Assembly (NCBI GenBank): GCA_044360285.1
Contig: JBIKKP010000001.1
Span: 1-64,000, forward strand
Length of the DNA: 64,000 nt
Source of the DNA: UBA2645 sp044360285
GTDB lineage: Bacteria; Pseudomonadota; Alphaproteobacteria; Rickettsiales; UBA1997
Direction: 5' to 3'
The notes under the pieces are model-generated. The model was given only the letters and a program-made list of their open reading frames with translations, was not told the origin of the DNA and ran no database searches. Within the stretch, counting starts at the first letter, position 1, and the number at the start of each line of letters is the position of its first letter. Below are positions 43,061-51,716 of this stretch, one piece after another. Both the position numbers and the translations under genes were made by a program.

Positions 43061-44236
43061 TTACGAAAAAATTTGAGTTAAAGCAGTGACCAAATCTTCA
43101 ATCATTTTTTTACTGTGCAGCGGTGTGACTGTAATACGCAAGCGTTCATCGCCTTTGGCAACTGTAGGATAATTTATGTGCTGAACATAAATTCCAAATT
43201 CATCAAGCAAACGCTTCGAAGCCGCTTTGGCCTTGGCTGCATCGCCAATTGCAATTGAGATAATATGCGACTCATTTTGCAAAAAGTTGATGCTGCTTTG
43301 ACGCAATAAATTTTTTACCAGCGCAACATTTTCATGCATTTTTTTTCGTTCCGCGTCGCTATTTTGTAGGTGCGAAAGATTCGCCGAAATCGCTGCGGCA
43401 ATTGCTGGTGGAAGTGCTGTTGAAAAAATAAATCCCGCCGCAGTTAAACGAATTGCATCAATAATTTCGCGCCCTCCGGCGATATAGCCACCAATCACAC
43501 CAAAAGCTTTGGCGAAGGTTCCTTGCAAAATATCAATGTCTTTTTCGAGGTCCAGCTGTTGGCACAAACCAGCTCCTGTCTTGCCGTAAAGACCAACTGA
43601 GTGAACTTCGTCAACATAAGTCAGCGCGCCAAATTCTTTGGCCAAAGCAATGATTTCTGCAATTTTGCCAAAGTCGCCATCCATTGAATAGACTGACTCG
43701 AAGATGATTATTTTTGGCTGCGATTTTGGATATTGCGCCAGTTTTTGACGCAAATCTTCCATGTCGTTGTGAAGAAAAACATGCTTTGAAGCGCGGCTGT
43801 TCCTGATACCAGAAATTATTGAGGCGTGATTTTTTGCGTCAGAAAAAATTACTAAATCTGGAATAATTTGTGCCAGCGCTTGGATTGTTGCGTCATTAGC
43901 AACATAGCCAGAGGTAAAAGTCAGCGCCATTTCGCGGCCGTGAAAAGCAGCTACTTGTTTTTCAAGCTCAACAACAGAGTGATTATTTCCCGAAATGTTG
44001 CGAGTGCCGCCCGCACCTACTCCAAAGCAATCTAGGGCGTTTTTGGCGGCAGAAATTGCCGCACTGTTTTGACCCATTCCAAGATAATCATTCGAGCACC
44101 AAACAATAACTTTTTCGCCAGTTGCGTGATTGACAGCATAAGGAAAATCAAGGCACAAGCGCGAAATATCAACAAATTCGCGGTAGCGATTTTCTGCTTT
44201 TAGTTTCTCAATTTGCTTAACGAAGTGTGAAATCAT
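43061..44236 (-). CDS. hemA: 5-aminolevulinate synthase
   Basis: ALAS condenses glycine and succinyl-CoA, the alphaproteobacterial entry to haem. The 391 residues show VIVWCSNDYLGMGQN near residue 44, GAGGTRNISGNN near 73, LTFTSGYVANDATIQAL near 105, the PLP region YVDEVHSVGLYGKTGAGL near 207 and the lysine in LQGTFAKAFGVIGGY near 236. These distinguish ALAS from BioF or KBL (NDYLGM and GTRNISG). It heads toward the metzincin gene with no gap, and follows the EamA transporter gene by 6 bases. Confidence 0.95.
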   Translation of the reverse strand: MISHFVKQIEKLKAENRYREFVDISRLCLDFPYAVNHATGEKVIVWCSNDYLGMGQNSAAISAAKNALDCFGVGAGGTRNISGNNHSVVELEKQVAAFHGREMALTFTSGYVANDATIQALAQIIPDLVIFSDAKNHASIISGIRNSRASKHVFLHNDMEDLRQKLAQYPKSQPKIIIFESVYSMDGDFGKIAEIIALAKEFGALTYVDEVHSVGLYGKTGAGLCQQLDLEKDIDILQGTFAKAFGVIGGYIAGGREIIDAIRLTAAGFIFSTALPPAIAAAISANLSHLQNSDAERKKMHENVALVKNLLRQSSINFLQNESHIISIAIGDAAKAKAASKRLLDEFGIYVQHINYPTVAKGDERLRITVTPLHSKKMIEDLVTALTQIFS

Positions 44237-44242
44237 CTTTGG

Positions 44243-45136
44243 TTAGAAGTCAACGGGCTCTTGGCTTCGTTGCGGTTTTTTTCGTTTTGGCATTGCCAAA
44301 ATTGTTCCAGACAAAATCACCAGTGAGCCAATAATTACCCAGAAATCGATTATTTCTTGGAAGAAAAAATACGAAATTATTGCAGTAAAAATAAGCCGCG
44401 TGAAGTCAAATGGCTGAACGGTCGAAAGGTCAGCTTTGGCATAGGAATTTGAAATGCAAATATGAGTTAAATTTGACACCAAACCCAGAGCCATGAAGTA
44501 AATCAGGCTCTCAAAATTAATTGGTTTAAGATGTGGAAAGGCGATAGGAATTGAGACCAACAGCATCACCAGCGACATGTAAGCAACGATGGTATGCGGT
44601 TTTTCGGTCTTGGTCATCGACTTGATAAGAAAGTTAGAAATCGTCCACAAAATCACCGAAGCAAAACAATAAAAATAAGCAAAATGAAATTCGCGAAAGC
44701 CCGGGCGCAGAATTATTAGGATGCCAACGAAGCCAATTGCACAGGCGCTCCAACTGTGTTTTCTGGTTTTTTCTTTGAGAAAAATTACCGCCAAAACCGT
44801 GGTAATAATTGGAATAACAAAACTGATTGAAACCGCTTCCGCCAAGGGAATTATGGCAATTGCCTGAAACCAAAACATCATTGAGAACAAGCCATTGACG
44901 CCGCGGGCAATATGCATTTTAAGTCTCTTGGTTCTAAGGACGGTTTGATAATCTCTGACAATTTGTGGCAGAAAAAAAACTAGGCCAAAAAAATTGCGCA
45001 CCATCACGATAAAAAAAACGTGAAAATCTTGCGACAAATGGCGCACCAGCGAAATCAAAATTGAAGCAAAAAAACACGAGCAAATCGCATAAAAAATTCC
45101 CTGACCATCACTTGAAAGTCGGTGAATAAATTTCAT
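44243..45136 (-). CDS. EamA/DMT-family transporter
   Basis: Drug/metabolite superfamily exporters or importers have ten helices from two EamA repeats. The 297 residues show this: FYAICSCFFASILISLVRHL near residue 15, EAVSISFVIPIITTVLAVIFLKEKTR near 99 (the EamA core motif) and the second repeat ending IISYFFFQEIIDFWVIIGSLVILSG near 250. Rickettsial relatives import S-adenosylmethionine, but since metK is intact here, no substrate is suggested. It overlaps the pif1 gene by 4 bases. Confidence 0.88.
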   Translation of the reverse strand: MKFIHRLSSDGQGIFYAICSCFFASILISLVRHLSQDFHVFFIVMVRNFFGLVFFLPQIVRDYQTVLRTKRLKMHIARGVNGLFSMMFWFQAIAIIPLAEAVSISFVIPIITTVLAVIFLKEKTRKHSWSACAIGFVGILIILRPGFREFHFAYFYCFASVILWTISNFLIKSMTKTEKPHTIVAYMSLVMLLVSIPIAFPHLKPINFESLIYFMALGLVSNLTHICISNSYAKADLSTVQPFDFTRLIFTAIISYFFFQEIIDFWVIIGSLVILSGTILAMPKRKKPQRSQEPVDF

Positions 45137-46401
45137 TTCAAACCCTCATAGAAGCGCGCAGCATCTTGGTGGCAAGTGATTCGATCAAAGTTGATTGATT
45201 CGATAAAAACTCCCTCCAAAGAGCGTGCACGCGACAAAGCAACGTAGGCTTGGCCAGGACTAAAAACGTCAGACAAGTCGCAAGAAATTTTGTCCAAAGT
45301 AAGCCCCTGCGCTTTGTGAATTGTCATCGCCCACGCTAAAATCAGCGGCACTTGATTGAGACCAGCATCAACGACAAGTGCTTTTTTTTCTTCGTCAAAG
45401 CGCTCTAGCAGCCATTCTTCAGAAGTTATGGTTAAAATTTTGCCATTAGCAAATTCAACAATTGGATAATTTTTTTTCGGTGAAAATTCGCGAACAACGC
45501 CAAGCGAACCATTGATAATTCCTTCTTTTTGGTAGGTGTTTTTTATCATCATCACCTGCGATCCAACCTTTAACCTCAAGGCTTGAGAGGCTAAGCAATT
45601 TTTTTTGAGAAACTCAATTTTCATCTCATCGCCAAAATATTTCGCCTCAAAAACAACTTCACTGCGCGGGATTTTTTTAAGCTCAACTTCATTAATTTTT
45701 TCGACCTTGAAATTATGCGTCGTCAAAACTGTTGGCTTAATTACTGAGTTTTTATCTTCGGCTCTAACCCTTGATTCCAGAGCTTCGCGGTCACTTTTAT
45801 CTAAATAACCGAAACGTAAATTATTCAGAATTTTTATGAATTTTTGATCAGTTTGGCGGAAGGTTTCTTGCAGGTCGAAAACCTTTAAATCTAAGGCGCG
45901 CCAACTTGGCGAGTTAAAACAAAAACTAAATTGCCCTGATTTTGCGACGGGAGGAAGTTGCAAGAAATCACCAAAAAGCATGATTTGCAGGCCGCCGAAG
46001 GGTTTATTATTTTCCCTCACACCACGCAAAACTAAATCCAAAATCTCAAAAATTTCCGCAGAAATCATTGAAATTTCATCAATTGCCAAAGCCCGCGCTT
46101 GCTTGATGCGCCGGCGAATTTTGCTGAATTTTTTGCTGAAAATATTTTTGACAATTTCCTCAATTGGCAAATTTGCCAAACCAATTCCCGCCCAAGAGTG
46201 AATAGTGGCGCCGCCAATGTTAACGGCTGCAACGCCGGTGCTGGCGGTAATTTCTAGGCCAGAATTTGCGTAATTTCTTTTGAGAAAATTTAAGAGATAA
46301 GATTTGCCGCTGCCCGCGCCACCTGTCACCAAAAGGCTTTTACCATCTTCAAATGCGCTTATGACTTCTTGTTGCTTGGAAGAAAGAGAGGAGAGTTCCA
46401 C
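45133..46401 (-). CDS. Pif1-family 5'-3' DNA helicase
   Basis: Pif1/RecD-like helicases unwind G-quadruplexes and R-loops. The 422 residues contain the Walker A VTGGAGSGKSYLLNFL near residue 26, GVAAVNIGGATIHSWAGIGL near 55 (motif Ia, Pif1 type), the Walker B LAIDEISMI near 108, FGDFLQLPPV near 147, the arginine motif LQETFRQTD near 177 and motif VI YVALSRARSLEGV near 390. In Pif1, the SIGNATURE between II and III is AIDEISM plus LFGDFLQLPP. It has no nuclease domain, so RecD is excluded. The gene begins 10 bases after a terminator and is followed by eamA and hemA. Confidence 0.9.
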   Translation of the reverse strand: MELSSLSSKQQEVISAFEDGKSLLVTGGAGSGKSYLLNFLKRNYANSGLEITASTGVAAVNIGGATIHSWAGIGLANLPIEEIVKNIFSKKFSKIRRRIKQARALAIDEISMISAEIFEILDLVLRGVRENNKPFGGLQIMLFGDFLQLPPVAKSGQFSFCFNSPSWRALDLKVFDLQETFRQTDQKFIKILNNLRFGYLDKSDREALESRVRAEDKNSVIKPTVLTTHNFKVEKINEVELKKIPRSEVVFEAKYFGDEMKIEFLKKNCLASQALRLKVGSQVMMIKNTYQKEGIINGSLGVVREFSPKKNYPIVEFANGKILTITSEEWLLERFDEEKKALVVDAGLNQVPLILAWAMTIHKAQGLTLDKISCDLSDVFSPGQAYVALSRARSLEGVFIESINFDRITCHQDAARFYEGLK

Positions 46402-46410
46402 ATCAAAATA

Positions 46411-46455
46411 AAAAGCTCGGCGACTTTTAAGAATAAAGGCGCCGAGCTTGTTTTA
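46411..46455 (-). terminator. intrinsic terminator after the DsbA-like gene
   Basis: On the minus strand AAGCTCGGCG, a 17-base loop and CGCCGAGCTT form a 10-bp stem followed by TTTATTTT. It ends the dsbA-like transcript immediately before the pif1 start. Confidence 0.88.
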
Positions 46456-46460
46456 AAAAA

Positions 46461-47324
46461 TTACTTTTTTCTGATTGCCGCAATTTTTTGCTTGAAATCA
46501 GAAAGTTCTACTGCGCCTGGAATCAGCTCTTCGCCGATAACGAAGCCAGGAGTGCCATTAACGCCAATTTCAGAACCAAGTTTTTGGTTTTCTTGGATGA
46601 TTGAAGCGATTTTGTCTTTTTGTTTTACCAAAGCTTCTTCAACCTTAGAAACATTGATTCCAACCGATTTAACAACTTTCAGGGCGCCTTCTTTGCCTTT
46701 CTCGTTAGATTTCATCATGGCGTCGTGGAACTTTTTGTAAGAGCCTGGCTCAACCAAATGTACCGCCAAAGCAACTGATGAAGCTTCAATAGAAGTTTGG
46801 CCAAAAATTGGGAATTCTCTGAAGATGAGGCGAACTTTTTTGTCAGAATTCAAAAGCTGCTCAATTGTTGCTTGGGCTTTTTTGCAATAGCCGCAAGAAT
46901 AATCGAAGAACTCTACGATAGTCACATCATAGCCAGATGGCGCAAATTGTGGAGAATTTTTGTCGTTAAAAAGTTCGGATTTTTTTGCACTGATATTTTT
47001 TTGCGCATCTTTCGTTCTTTTTTCCATCTCTTCTTTCTGCATGTTATTTACAGACTCGATGATGGCTTTTGGATTGGCAGCAATCCATTTGGCGATTACT
47101 TCCTCAACATCACCAACGTCAGAAACATCTTCGTCTGCATCAAGGCCACTTGACTTAACTTCCAGTTCTTTTGGCTCAGCACTTGCTGAATCTTTTTCAT
47201 CAGAAGTGGAATTCATTTTGCCGAAAGTGTAGGCGCCAGAAACTGCAAGAAGGATTGCGATTGTAAGGATGGTTGGCTTAAGCACAGAAGACTTAAGCGG
47301 CACTTTTTTTCTGTGGAACGGCAT
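46461..47324 (-). CDS. DsbA/DsbG-like thiol-disulfide oxidoreductase
   Basis: The protein acts in the periplasm on cysteines of exported proteins. The 287 residues have an N-terminal anchor (KPTILTIAILLAVSGAYTFG near residue 16), an acidic linker, and the thioredoxin-fold domain with active site FFDYSCGYCKKAQ (CGYC at 144-147). The cis-proline loop is GVNGTPGFVIG near residue 248. The helical insertion between them is of DsbA type; the Rickettsia homologues are named Com1/DsbA-like. A helical segment (EEVIAKWIAANPKAIIESV) lies before the fold. It has its own terminator. Confidence 0.9.
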   Translation of the reverse strand: MPFHRKKVPLKSSVLKPTILTIAILLAVSGAYTFGKMNSTSDEKDSASAEPKELEVKSSGLDADEDVSDVGDVEEVIAKWIAANPKAIIESVNNMQKEEMEKRTKDAQKNISAKKSELFNDKNSPQFAPSGYDVTIVEFFDYSCGYCKKAQATIEQLLNSDKKVRLIFREFPIFGQTSIEASSVALAVHLVEPGSYKKFHDAMMKSNEKGKEGALKVVKSVGINVSKVEEALVKQKDKIASIIQENQKLGSEIGVNGTPGFVIGEELIPGAVELSDFKQKIAAIRKK

Positions 47325-47420
47325 GAGATTTTTAGTTAAATTTGAAAGGAGTCTTTTAAAAAGATGGTAGAAATTTCGTTACTCAACTTTTTCTAAGAAA
47401 GCGATATTGGCAAGCAAAAA

Positions 47421-48041
47421 ATGCCGGATTTTTCACTCGAAAAAACTTACCAAAATTTAATAATTTGTGGAATTGATGAAGCTGGTCGTGGACCGCTTGC
47501 AGGTCCAGTAGTAGCTGCTTGCGCCATTTTAGATCAAAGTGATTTTCCTGAAGAAATTGACGATTCAAAAAAATTATCAAAAAATTTGCGCAAAGAAATT
47601 TTTGCCAAACTCAAGGAAAAATCGATGTTTGGAATTGGCGTCGTTGACGAAAAAATTATTGATGAAATAAACATCCTCCAAGCCACCAAAATGGCTATGC
47701 GGCTTGCTTTTGAAGATCTGCAAAAAAAATATAAAATTACGCCTAAAGTAATTTTAGTTGATGGAAATTTTGCACCATTTGCACAAGAAAATTTACAAAT
47801 TTTACCAATAATTAAAGGAGATCAGAAAAGCCTGTCTATTGCTGCTGCATCTATCTTGGCAAAAGAAACGCGCGATGAAATTATGAACAAAATTCATAAA
47901 AATTTTCCGCAATTTGGTTTCAATAAACACGCAGGTTATCCAACAAAATTTCACGTTGAACAAATTCAAAAATTTGGTATTTGTCTTCATCATCGAAAGT
48001 CTTTCGAGCCAATAAAATCAATGCTTTATGCTAGTAATTAA
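47421..48041 (+). CDS. rnhB: ribonuclease HII
   Basis: RNase HII removes ribonucleotides from DNA. The 206 residues start with the catalytic GIDEAGRGPLAGPVVAA near residue 16 (Asp-Glu), then ILDQSDFPEEIDDSKKLSKN, VILVDGNF near 110 and the catalytic SIAAASILAKETRDEIM near 142 (Asp). It opens a four-gene plus-strand run with overlaps rnhB-tsaC (14 bases), tsaC-FKBP-like (4) and FKBP-like-yciB (4). Confidence 0.96.
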   Translation: MPDFSLEKTYQNLIICGIDEAGRGPLAGPVVAACAILDQSDFPEEIDDSKKLSKNLRKEIFAKLKEKSMFGIGVVDEKIIDEINILQATKMAMRLAFEDLQKKYKITPKVILVDGNFAPFAQENLQILPIIKGDQKSLSIAAASILAKETRDEIMNKIHKNFPQFGFNKHAGYPTKFHVEQIQKFGICLHHRKSFEPIKSMLYASN

Positions 48042-48657
48042 CCAAAACGATCCAAGCGCAATTGAGCTAGCTTGCAAATTTTTGCGCGAAGGAAAAGTAA
48101 TTTCTTTTGCAACTGATACGGTTTATGGAGTTGGTGTTGATGCCAGCAATTTCAAGGCCATACAGCGTTTGTATGAAATCAAAAATCGTGAAGCAAAAAA
48201 ACCAATTGCGATTTTTGTTAAAAATTTAACGGCGGCAAAAAAGATTTTTTTCTTCGGCGATTTGGCGCAAAAAATTGCGGAGAAATTTTTGCCAGGAAGT
48301 TTGACTCTTGTCTTAAAAACTCTGCCGCAAGGCTTGTCCTGCCTTGCTTCAAACCTCAATCAAAATTCTGATAATTTTTTAGGCTTTCGTATTGTGCGTC
48401 ATGATTTTGTTGAAAAATTATTGGAAAATTTTGACAGAAATCTTGCTGTCACCAGCGCAAATTTAAGCGGAGAGCCTGCGGCCGTTGATGCTGAAATGAT
48501 TAAAAATTATTTCCAAAATTCAGAAATTGACCTGCTCATTGATGGTGGAAAAACAAAAACAGGAGTTGCTTCAACTGTCGTTAAAATTGACAACGAGACT
48601 GCAACCGTTCTGCGCCAAGGCGCCATAGACTTAACATCTTTTTTAAAAGACGCATGA
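48028..48657 (+). CDS. tsaC: L-threonylcarbamoyladenylate synthase TsaC/Sua5
   Basis: The enzyme makes the activated precursor for t6A37 in ANN-decoding tRNAs. The 209 residues show GKVISFATDTVYGVGVDASN near residue 22 and IKNREAKKPIAIFVKNL near 49, PGSLTLVLKTLPQGLS near 88, and VTSANLSGEP near 147, all in the Sua5/YciO/YrdC family. The C-terminal Sua5 domain is missing, so it is the short TsaC form. Its start overlaps rnhB by 14 bases. Confidence 0.94.
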   Translation: MLVINQNDPSAIELACKFLREGKVISFATDTVYGVGVDASNFKAIQRLYEIKNREAKKPIAIFVKNLTAAKKIFFFGDLAQKIAEKFLPGSLTLVLKTLPQGLSCLASNLNQNSDNFLGFRIVRHDFVEKLLENFDRNLAVTSANLSGEPAAVDAEMIKNYFQNSEIDLLIDGGKTKTGVASTVVKIDNETATVLRQGAIDLTSFLKDA

Positions 48658-49244
48658 ACATCATGGAAATTTTGCGCAACCCAATTGTAAAAACTGTTGG
48701 AATCGCTGCCATTCTTTACTTCGCGCTCTTCTACAACAAAGAAAACCCTGAATCGCTGGGCAACCGTTTATCGCCAAAAAATATCAAAGAAGGTCTTGGC
48801 GAAGTGACAAAAAAAGCACAATTTATTGCTGGCGGCATCAGCACTGCGAACGAGCAAGCTAAAGAAATGGAAAAGCTAAGAAGTAAAAAATTTCAAGATG
48901 CCGCATCCGATTATAAAGACATTAAAACAGGCGAAGGAGAGGCAATTTCTTGCGGCGATTACGCCTTAATTTCTTACAAAATCTTCAATTCGCAAAATCA
49001 AGAATTAGCCAAACAACCAAGTCAGCCAATTTCAATTGGGACGCAACAAAATCTGCTGCTTGAAAGAAACATTATCGGCATGAAACGAGGTGGGACAAGG
49101 GTTATTACCGTCACACAAAATCCCAATATCACTGATCCAATGTTAAAATCTCAGATCGAACAAAGCGGAGGGCGCATGATTTTTGAAGTGACGCTTGAAA
49201 ATTTTGACGCTCTTCCAAACAACAAAAACTCTTCCTGCAAATGA
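48654..49244 (+). CDS. membrane-anchored FKBP-like protein
   Basis: The 196 residues have an N-terminal anchor (VGIAAILYFALFYNKE near residue 15) and then a helical segment. From about residue 90 the sequence looks like an FKBP-type peptidyl-prolyl isomerase: DYALISYKIFNSQNQELAK, ISIGTQQNLLLERNIIGMKRGGTRVITV and the last strand MIFEVTLENFDAL. Typical catalytic residues such as the GxGW and F36 positions were not verified. It overlaps tsaC and yciB by 4 bases each. Confidence 0.7.
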   Translation: MNIMEILRNPIVKTVGIAAILYFALFYNKENPESLGNRLSPKNIKEGLGEVTKKAQFIAGGISTANEQAKEMEKLRSKKFQDAASDYKDIKTGEGEAISCGDYALISYKIFNSQNQELAKQPSQPISIGTQQNLLLERNIIGMKRGGTRVITVTQNPNITDPMLKSQIEQSGGRMIFEVTLENFDALPNNKNSSCK

Positions 49245-49810
49245 CCAAAAAATCTGACGATTCTGCGATAAAATTTTTGTGCGATTTTCTGCCACTGGCC
49301 GTTTTTTTTGCAACTTACAAACTTTCTGAAAGCCCTAGGCCACTAGTTGCAGCAACAATTTTGATGCTCATTACAACTTTTTTCTGCCTGTCGATTTCTT
49401 ACATTTTTACCAAAAAAATTCCTGCTGTTGCACTTTTCTCTGCGGCGATTCTTGGCATATTTGGCAGCCTCACCATCATTCTTGAAAATGAGATCTTCAT
49501 CAAAATCAAACCAACCATCATCAACTTGCTACTTGCGGCAATTTTGCTTTACGGATTTTTTAGTAAAAAACCCCTTATCTCTTATCTTTTTGGCGAGAAA
49601 GTAAAAATGAGTAATCGCGCTTGGCTTACTCTCTCAAAGCGTTGGGCAATTTTCTTTATATTTTTGGCGCTGCTTAATGAAGTCATCTGGCGCAATTTTT
49701 CAACCGATTTTTGGGTACAGTTTAAAGTCTTTGGCATGATGCCGCTTTCGCTGCTTTTCACAATTTCACAAACACCATTTATGATGAGAGAGATGGAGAA
49801 AACGACCTAA
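49241..49810 (+). CDS. yciB: YciB/IspZ inner-membrane septation protein
   Basis: YciB helps cell elongation and division in the inner membrane. The 189 residues contain about five helices. FLCDFLPLAVFFATYKL near residue 13, PLISYLFGEKVKMSNRAWLTLSKRWAIFF near 108 (LLGxxxxLPxxxWxxL-like core), and NEVIWRNFSTDFWVQFKVFGMMPLS near 147 are diagnostic. It ends the rnhB-tsaC run and converges with mreC (27 bases apart). Confidence 0.93.
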   Translation: MTKKSDDSAIKFLCDFLPLAVFFATYKLSESPRPLVAATILMLITTFFCLSISYIFTKKIPAVALFSAAILGIFGSLTIILENEIFIKIKPTIINLLLAAILLYGFFSKKPLISYLFGEKVKMSNRAWLTLSKRWAIFFIFLALLNEVIWRNFSTDFWVQFKVFGMMPLSLLFTISQTPFMMREMEKTT

Positions 49811-49837
49811 GCGGCTGTTTTTGGCCCTGCCACAGAG

Positions 49838-50680
49838 CTAGTAATCGATAATTGTCACCATATCGGCGTTGTTAACATCTTCCACCATCGCAACTCCAAC
49901 ATAATTCGGTGTCACTTTTTTTACTACGCCAACCAACAAACCAGATGGCAAAGTATCGCCATCACCAGAGGTGAAAACCCAATCACCAACTTCAATCATG
50001 TGATTTTTTGAAAGGTATAAAATCTCCATCAAGCTGCCATTGCTGCCAGCAATGATGCCGCGCGCTCTGGCCTTAGAGGTGATAACTGGAATGCGCGATG
50101 CAGAATCATTAATCATCATCAAACGCGATTTATTTTCGCCGACCTCAACCACACGACCAAGCACACCACGATTTCCAGTGACTATGCTGCCTTCTTTGAT
50201 TTGACGCGACGCGCCGCCATCAATAAAAATATCTTGATTAAAAGTTTGGTGCGAACGGCCGATGATGCGCGCAACTTTAAAATTAGTCGATTTAGAGGTG
50301 ACGTAATTGAGGATGTTTTGCAGCTCTTTGTTTTTTTGATGAATGTCGAGCGATTTGACGTAAAAGCTACGCAGCGACGTGAGCTCTTCCTTCAAAATTT
50401 TATTTTCACGCTTGGCATCAATTAATTCGCCAAAGTCAGTAAAAATGCTAATCGCGGTGTTAAAAGGAAAGGCAACGAGTTTGGCAAATGGGGCAGAAAT
50501 TCCCACAATTCCAAAAGAAACACTTTTGGTGAAATCGCTGCCGGCGCGAGACGCCAACAAAAAAACCACACATAAAAAACTAAAAAGCACGGTTTCAATT
50601 TTTTCAAAAACTAAATCGAAACTGTGCTTTAAGCTGTGATTGGCGCGACTCTGGGTAAAGTTAAGATGATGCTGCATCAA
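49838..50680 (-). CDS. mreC: rod-shape protein MreC
   Basis: MreC spans the inner membrane and links MreB to the murein machinery. The 280 residues have one N-terminal membrane helix (TVLFSFLCVVFLLASRAGSD near residue 31), a coiled-coil (REN-KILKEELTSLRSFYVK near 90) and the beta domain with ARIIGRSHQTFNQDIFIDGGASRQIKEGSIVTGNRGVLGRV near 145-185, shown here in part. It overlaps mreB by 4 bases. No mreD or pbp2 follows within the window; a convergent gene is on the other side. Confidence 0.94.
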   Translation of the reverse strand: MMQHHLNFTQSRANHSLKHSFDLVFEKIETVLFSFLCVVFLLASRAGSDFTKSVSFGIVGISAPFAKLVAFPFNTAISIFTDFGELIDAKRENKILKEELTSLRSFYVKSLDIHQKNKELQNILNYVTSKSTNFKVARIIGRSHQTFNQDIFIDGGASRQIKEGSIVTGNRGVLGRVVEVGENKSRLMMINDSASRIPVITSKARARGIIAGSNGSLMEILYLSKNHMIEVGDWVFTSGDGDTLPSGLLVGVVKKVTPNYVGVAMVEDVNNADMVTIIDY

Positions 50681-51714
50681 TCTTGTCTAAAGAGAGTTGC
50701 ACGAAACATTTTAGTATTTTCTAAAACTTTACCGCAGCCATTAACCACGCAAAGCAAAGGATCTTCCGCAACAAAAACCGGCAAACCAGTTGCCTGACGC
50801 ACAACGTAATCAAGATTTTTCAACAAAGCCCCACCGCCAGAAAGCACGATTCCGCGCTCAACGATATCTGATGAAAGCTCTGGTGGCGTGCATTCAAGAG
50901 CAACTTTGATTGCATCAACAATTTGCTCAACTGGCTCAGCCAAGCTTTCAGCAATTTGTCTTTCGGTTAGAGTCATTTCTTTTGGAATGCCGTTTGAAAG
51001 ATCACGACCTTTAACTTCAATAGTAGCACCATCACCTTCTTCTGGTGCACAAGCTGCGCCAATGGTTTTTTTGATGCGCTCTGCAGTTGATTCACCAATC
51101 AATAAATTGTGATAACGACGAATGTAAGAGATGATTGCTTCATCCATTTTATCACCGCCAACCCGCACAGATCTTGAGTAAACGATACCACCAAGCGAAA
51201 GAACGCCCACTTCAGTTGTACCACCGCCAATATCAACAATCATTGAGCCTGTTGGTTCGGTGACCGGAAGATTTGCGCCAATTGCTGCCGCCATTGGTTC
51301 TTCAATTAAGTAAACTTCGTTGGCACCAGCGCCTTCAGCGGCGTCTTGAATTGCGCGTCTTTCAACTGGAGTTGAGCCAGATGGAACGCAGATGATGATG
51401 AGTGGGCCCAACCAGCTCTTGGTTTGGTTAACTTCGCGAATGAAGTGCTTAATCATTTCTGCAGCAACGCGGAAATCAGCAATTACGCCATCTTTAAGTG
51501 GGCGAATTGCATCAATCTTTGCTGGAGTTCGACCTAACATCATTTTTGCAGTATTACCGAAAGCACATGGAATCATTTTTCCATTTTCATTAAGCACTGC
51601 AACAACGGAAGGCTCATTAAGCACTACACCCTGCCCGCGCACGTAAACAAGGGTATTGGCGGTGCCAAGGTCGATGGCGATATCTTTCGAGGAAATTGAA
51701 AATCTTGAGAACAT
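50677..51714 (-). CDS. mreB: rod-shape-determining protein MreB
   Basis: MreB is the bacterial actin that directs lateral wall synthesis. The 345 residues show AIDLGTANTLVYVRGQGVVLNEPSVVA near residue 13 (phosphate-1 loop), PLKDGVIADFRVAAEMI near 71, SMIVDIGGGTTEVGVLSLGG near 158 (phosphate-2) and VLSGGGALLKNLDYVV near 289 (adenosine motif). It is 2 bases upstream of mreC overlap and 2 bases downstream of leuA. A cell that keeps MreB and MreC is not likely to be coccoid without wall. Confidence 0.97.
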   Translation of the reverse strand: MFSRFSISSKDIAIDLGTANTLVYVRGQGVVLNEPSVVAVLNENGKMIPCAFGNTAKMMLGRTPAKIDAIRPLKDGVIADFRVAAEMIKHFIREVNQTKSWLGPLIIICVPSGSTPVERRAIQDAAEGAGANEVYLIEEPMAAAIGANLPVTEPTGSMIVDIGGGTTEVGVLSLGGIVYSRSVRVGGDKMDEAIISYIRRYHNLLIGESTAERIKKTIGAACAPEEGDGATIEVKGRDLSNGIPKEMTLTERQIAESLAEPVEQIVDAIKVALECTPPELSSDIVERGIVLSGGGALLKNLDYVVRQATGLPVFVAEDPLLCVVNGCGKVLENTKMFRATLFRQD

Positions 51715-51716
51715 TT

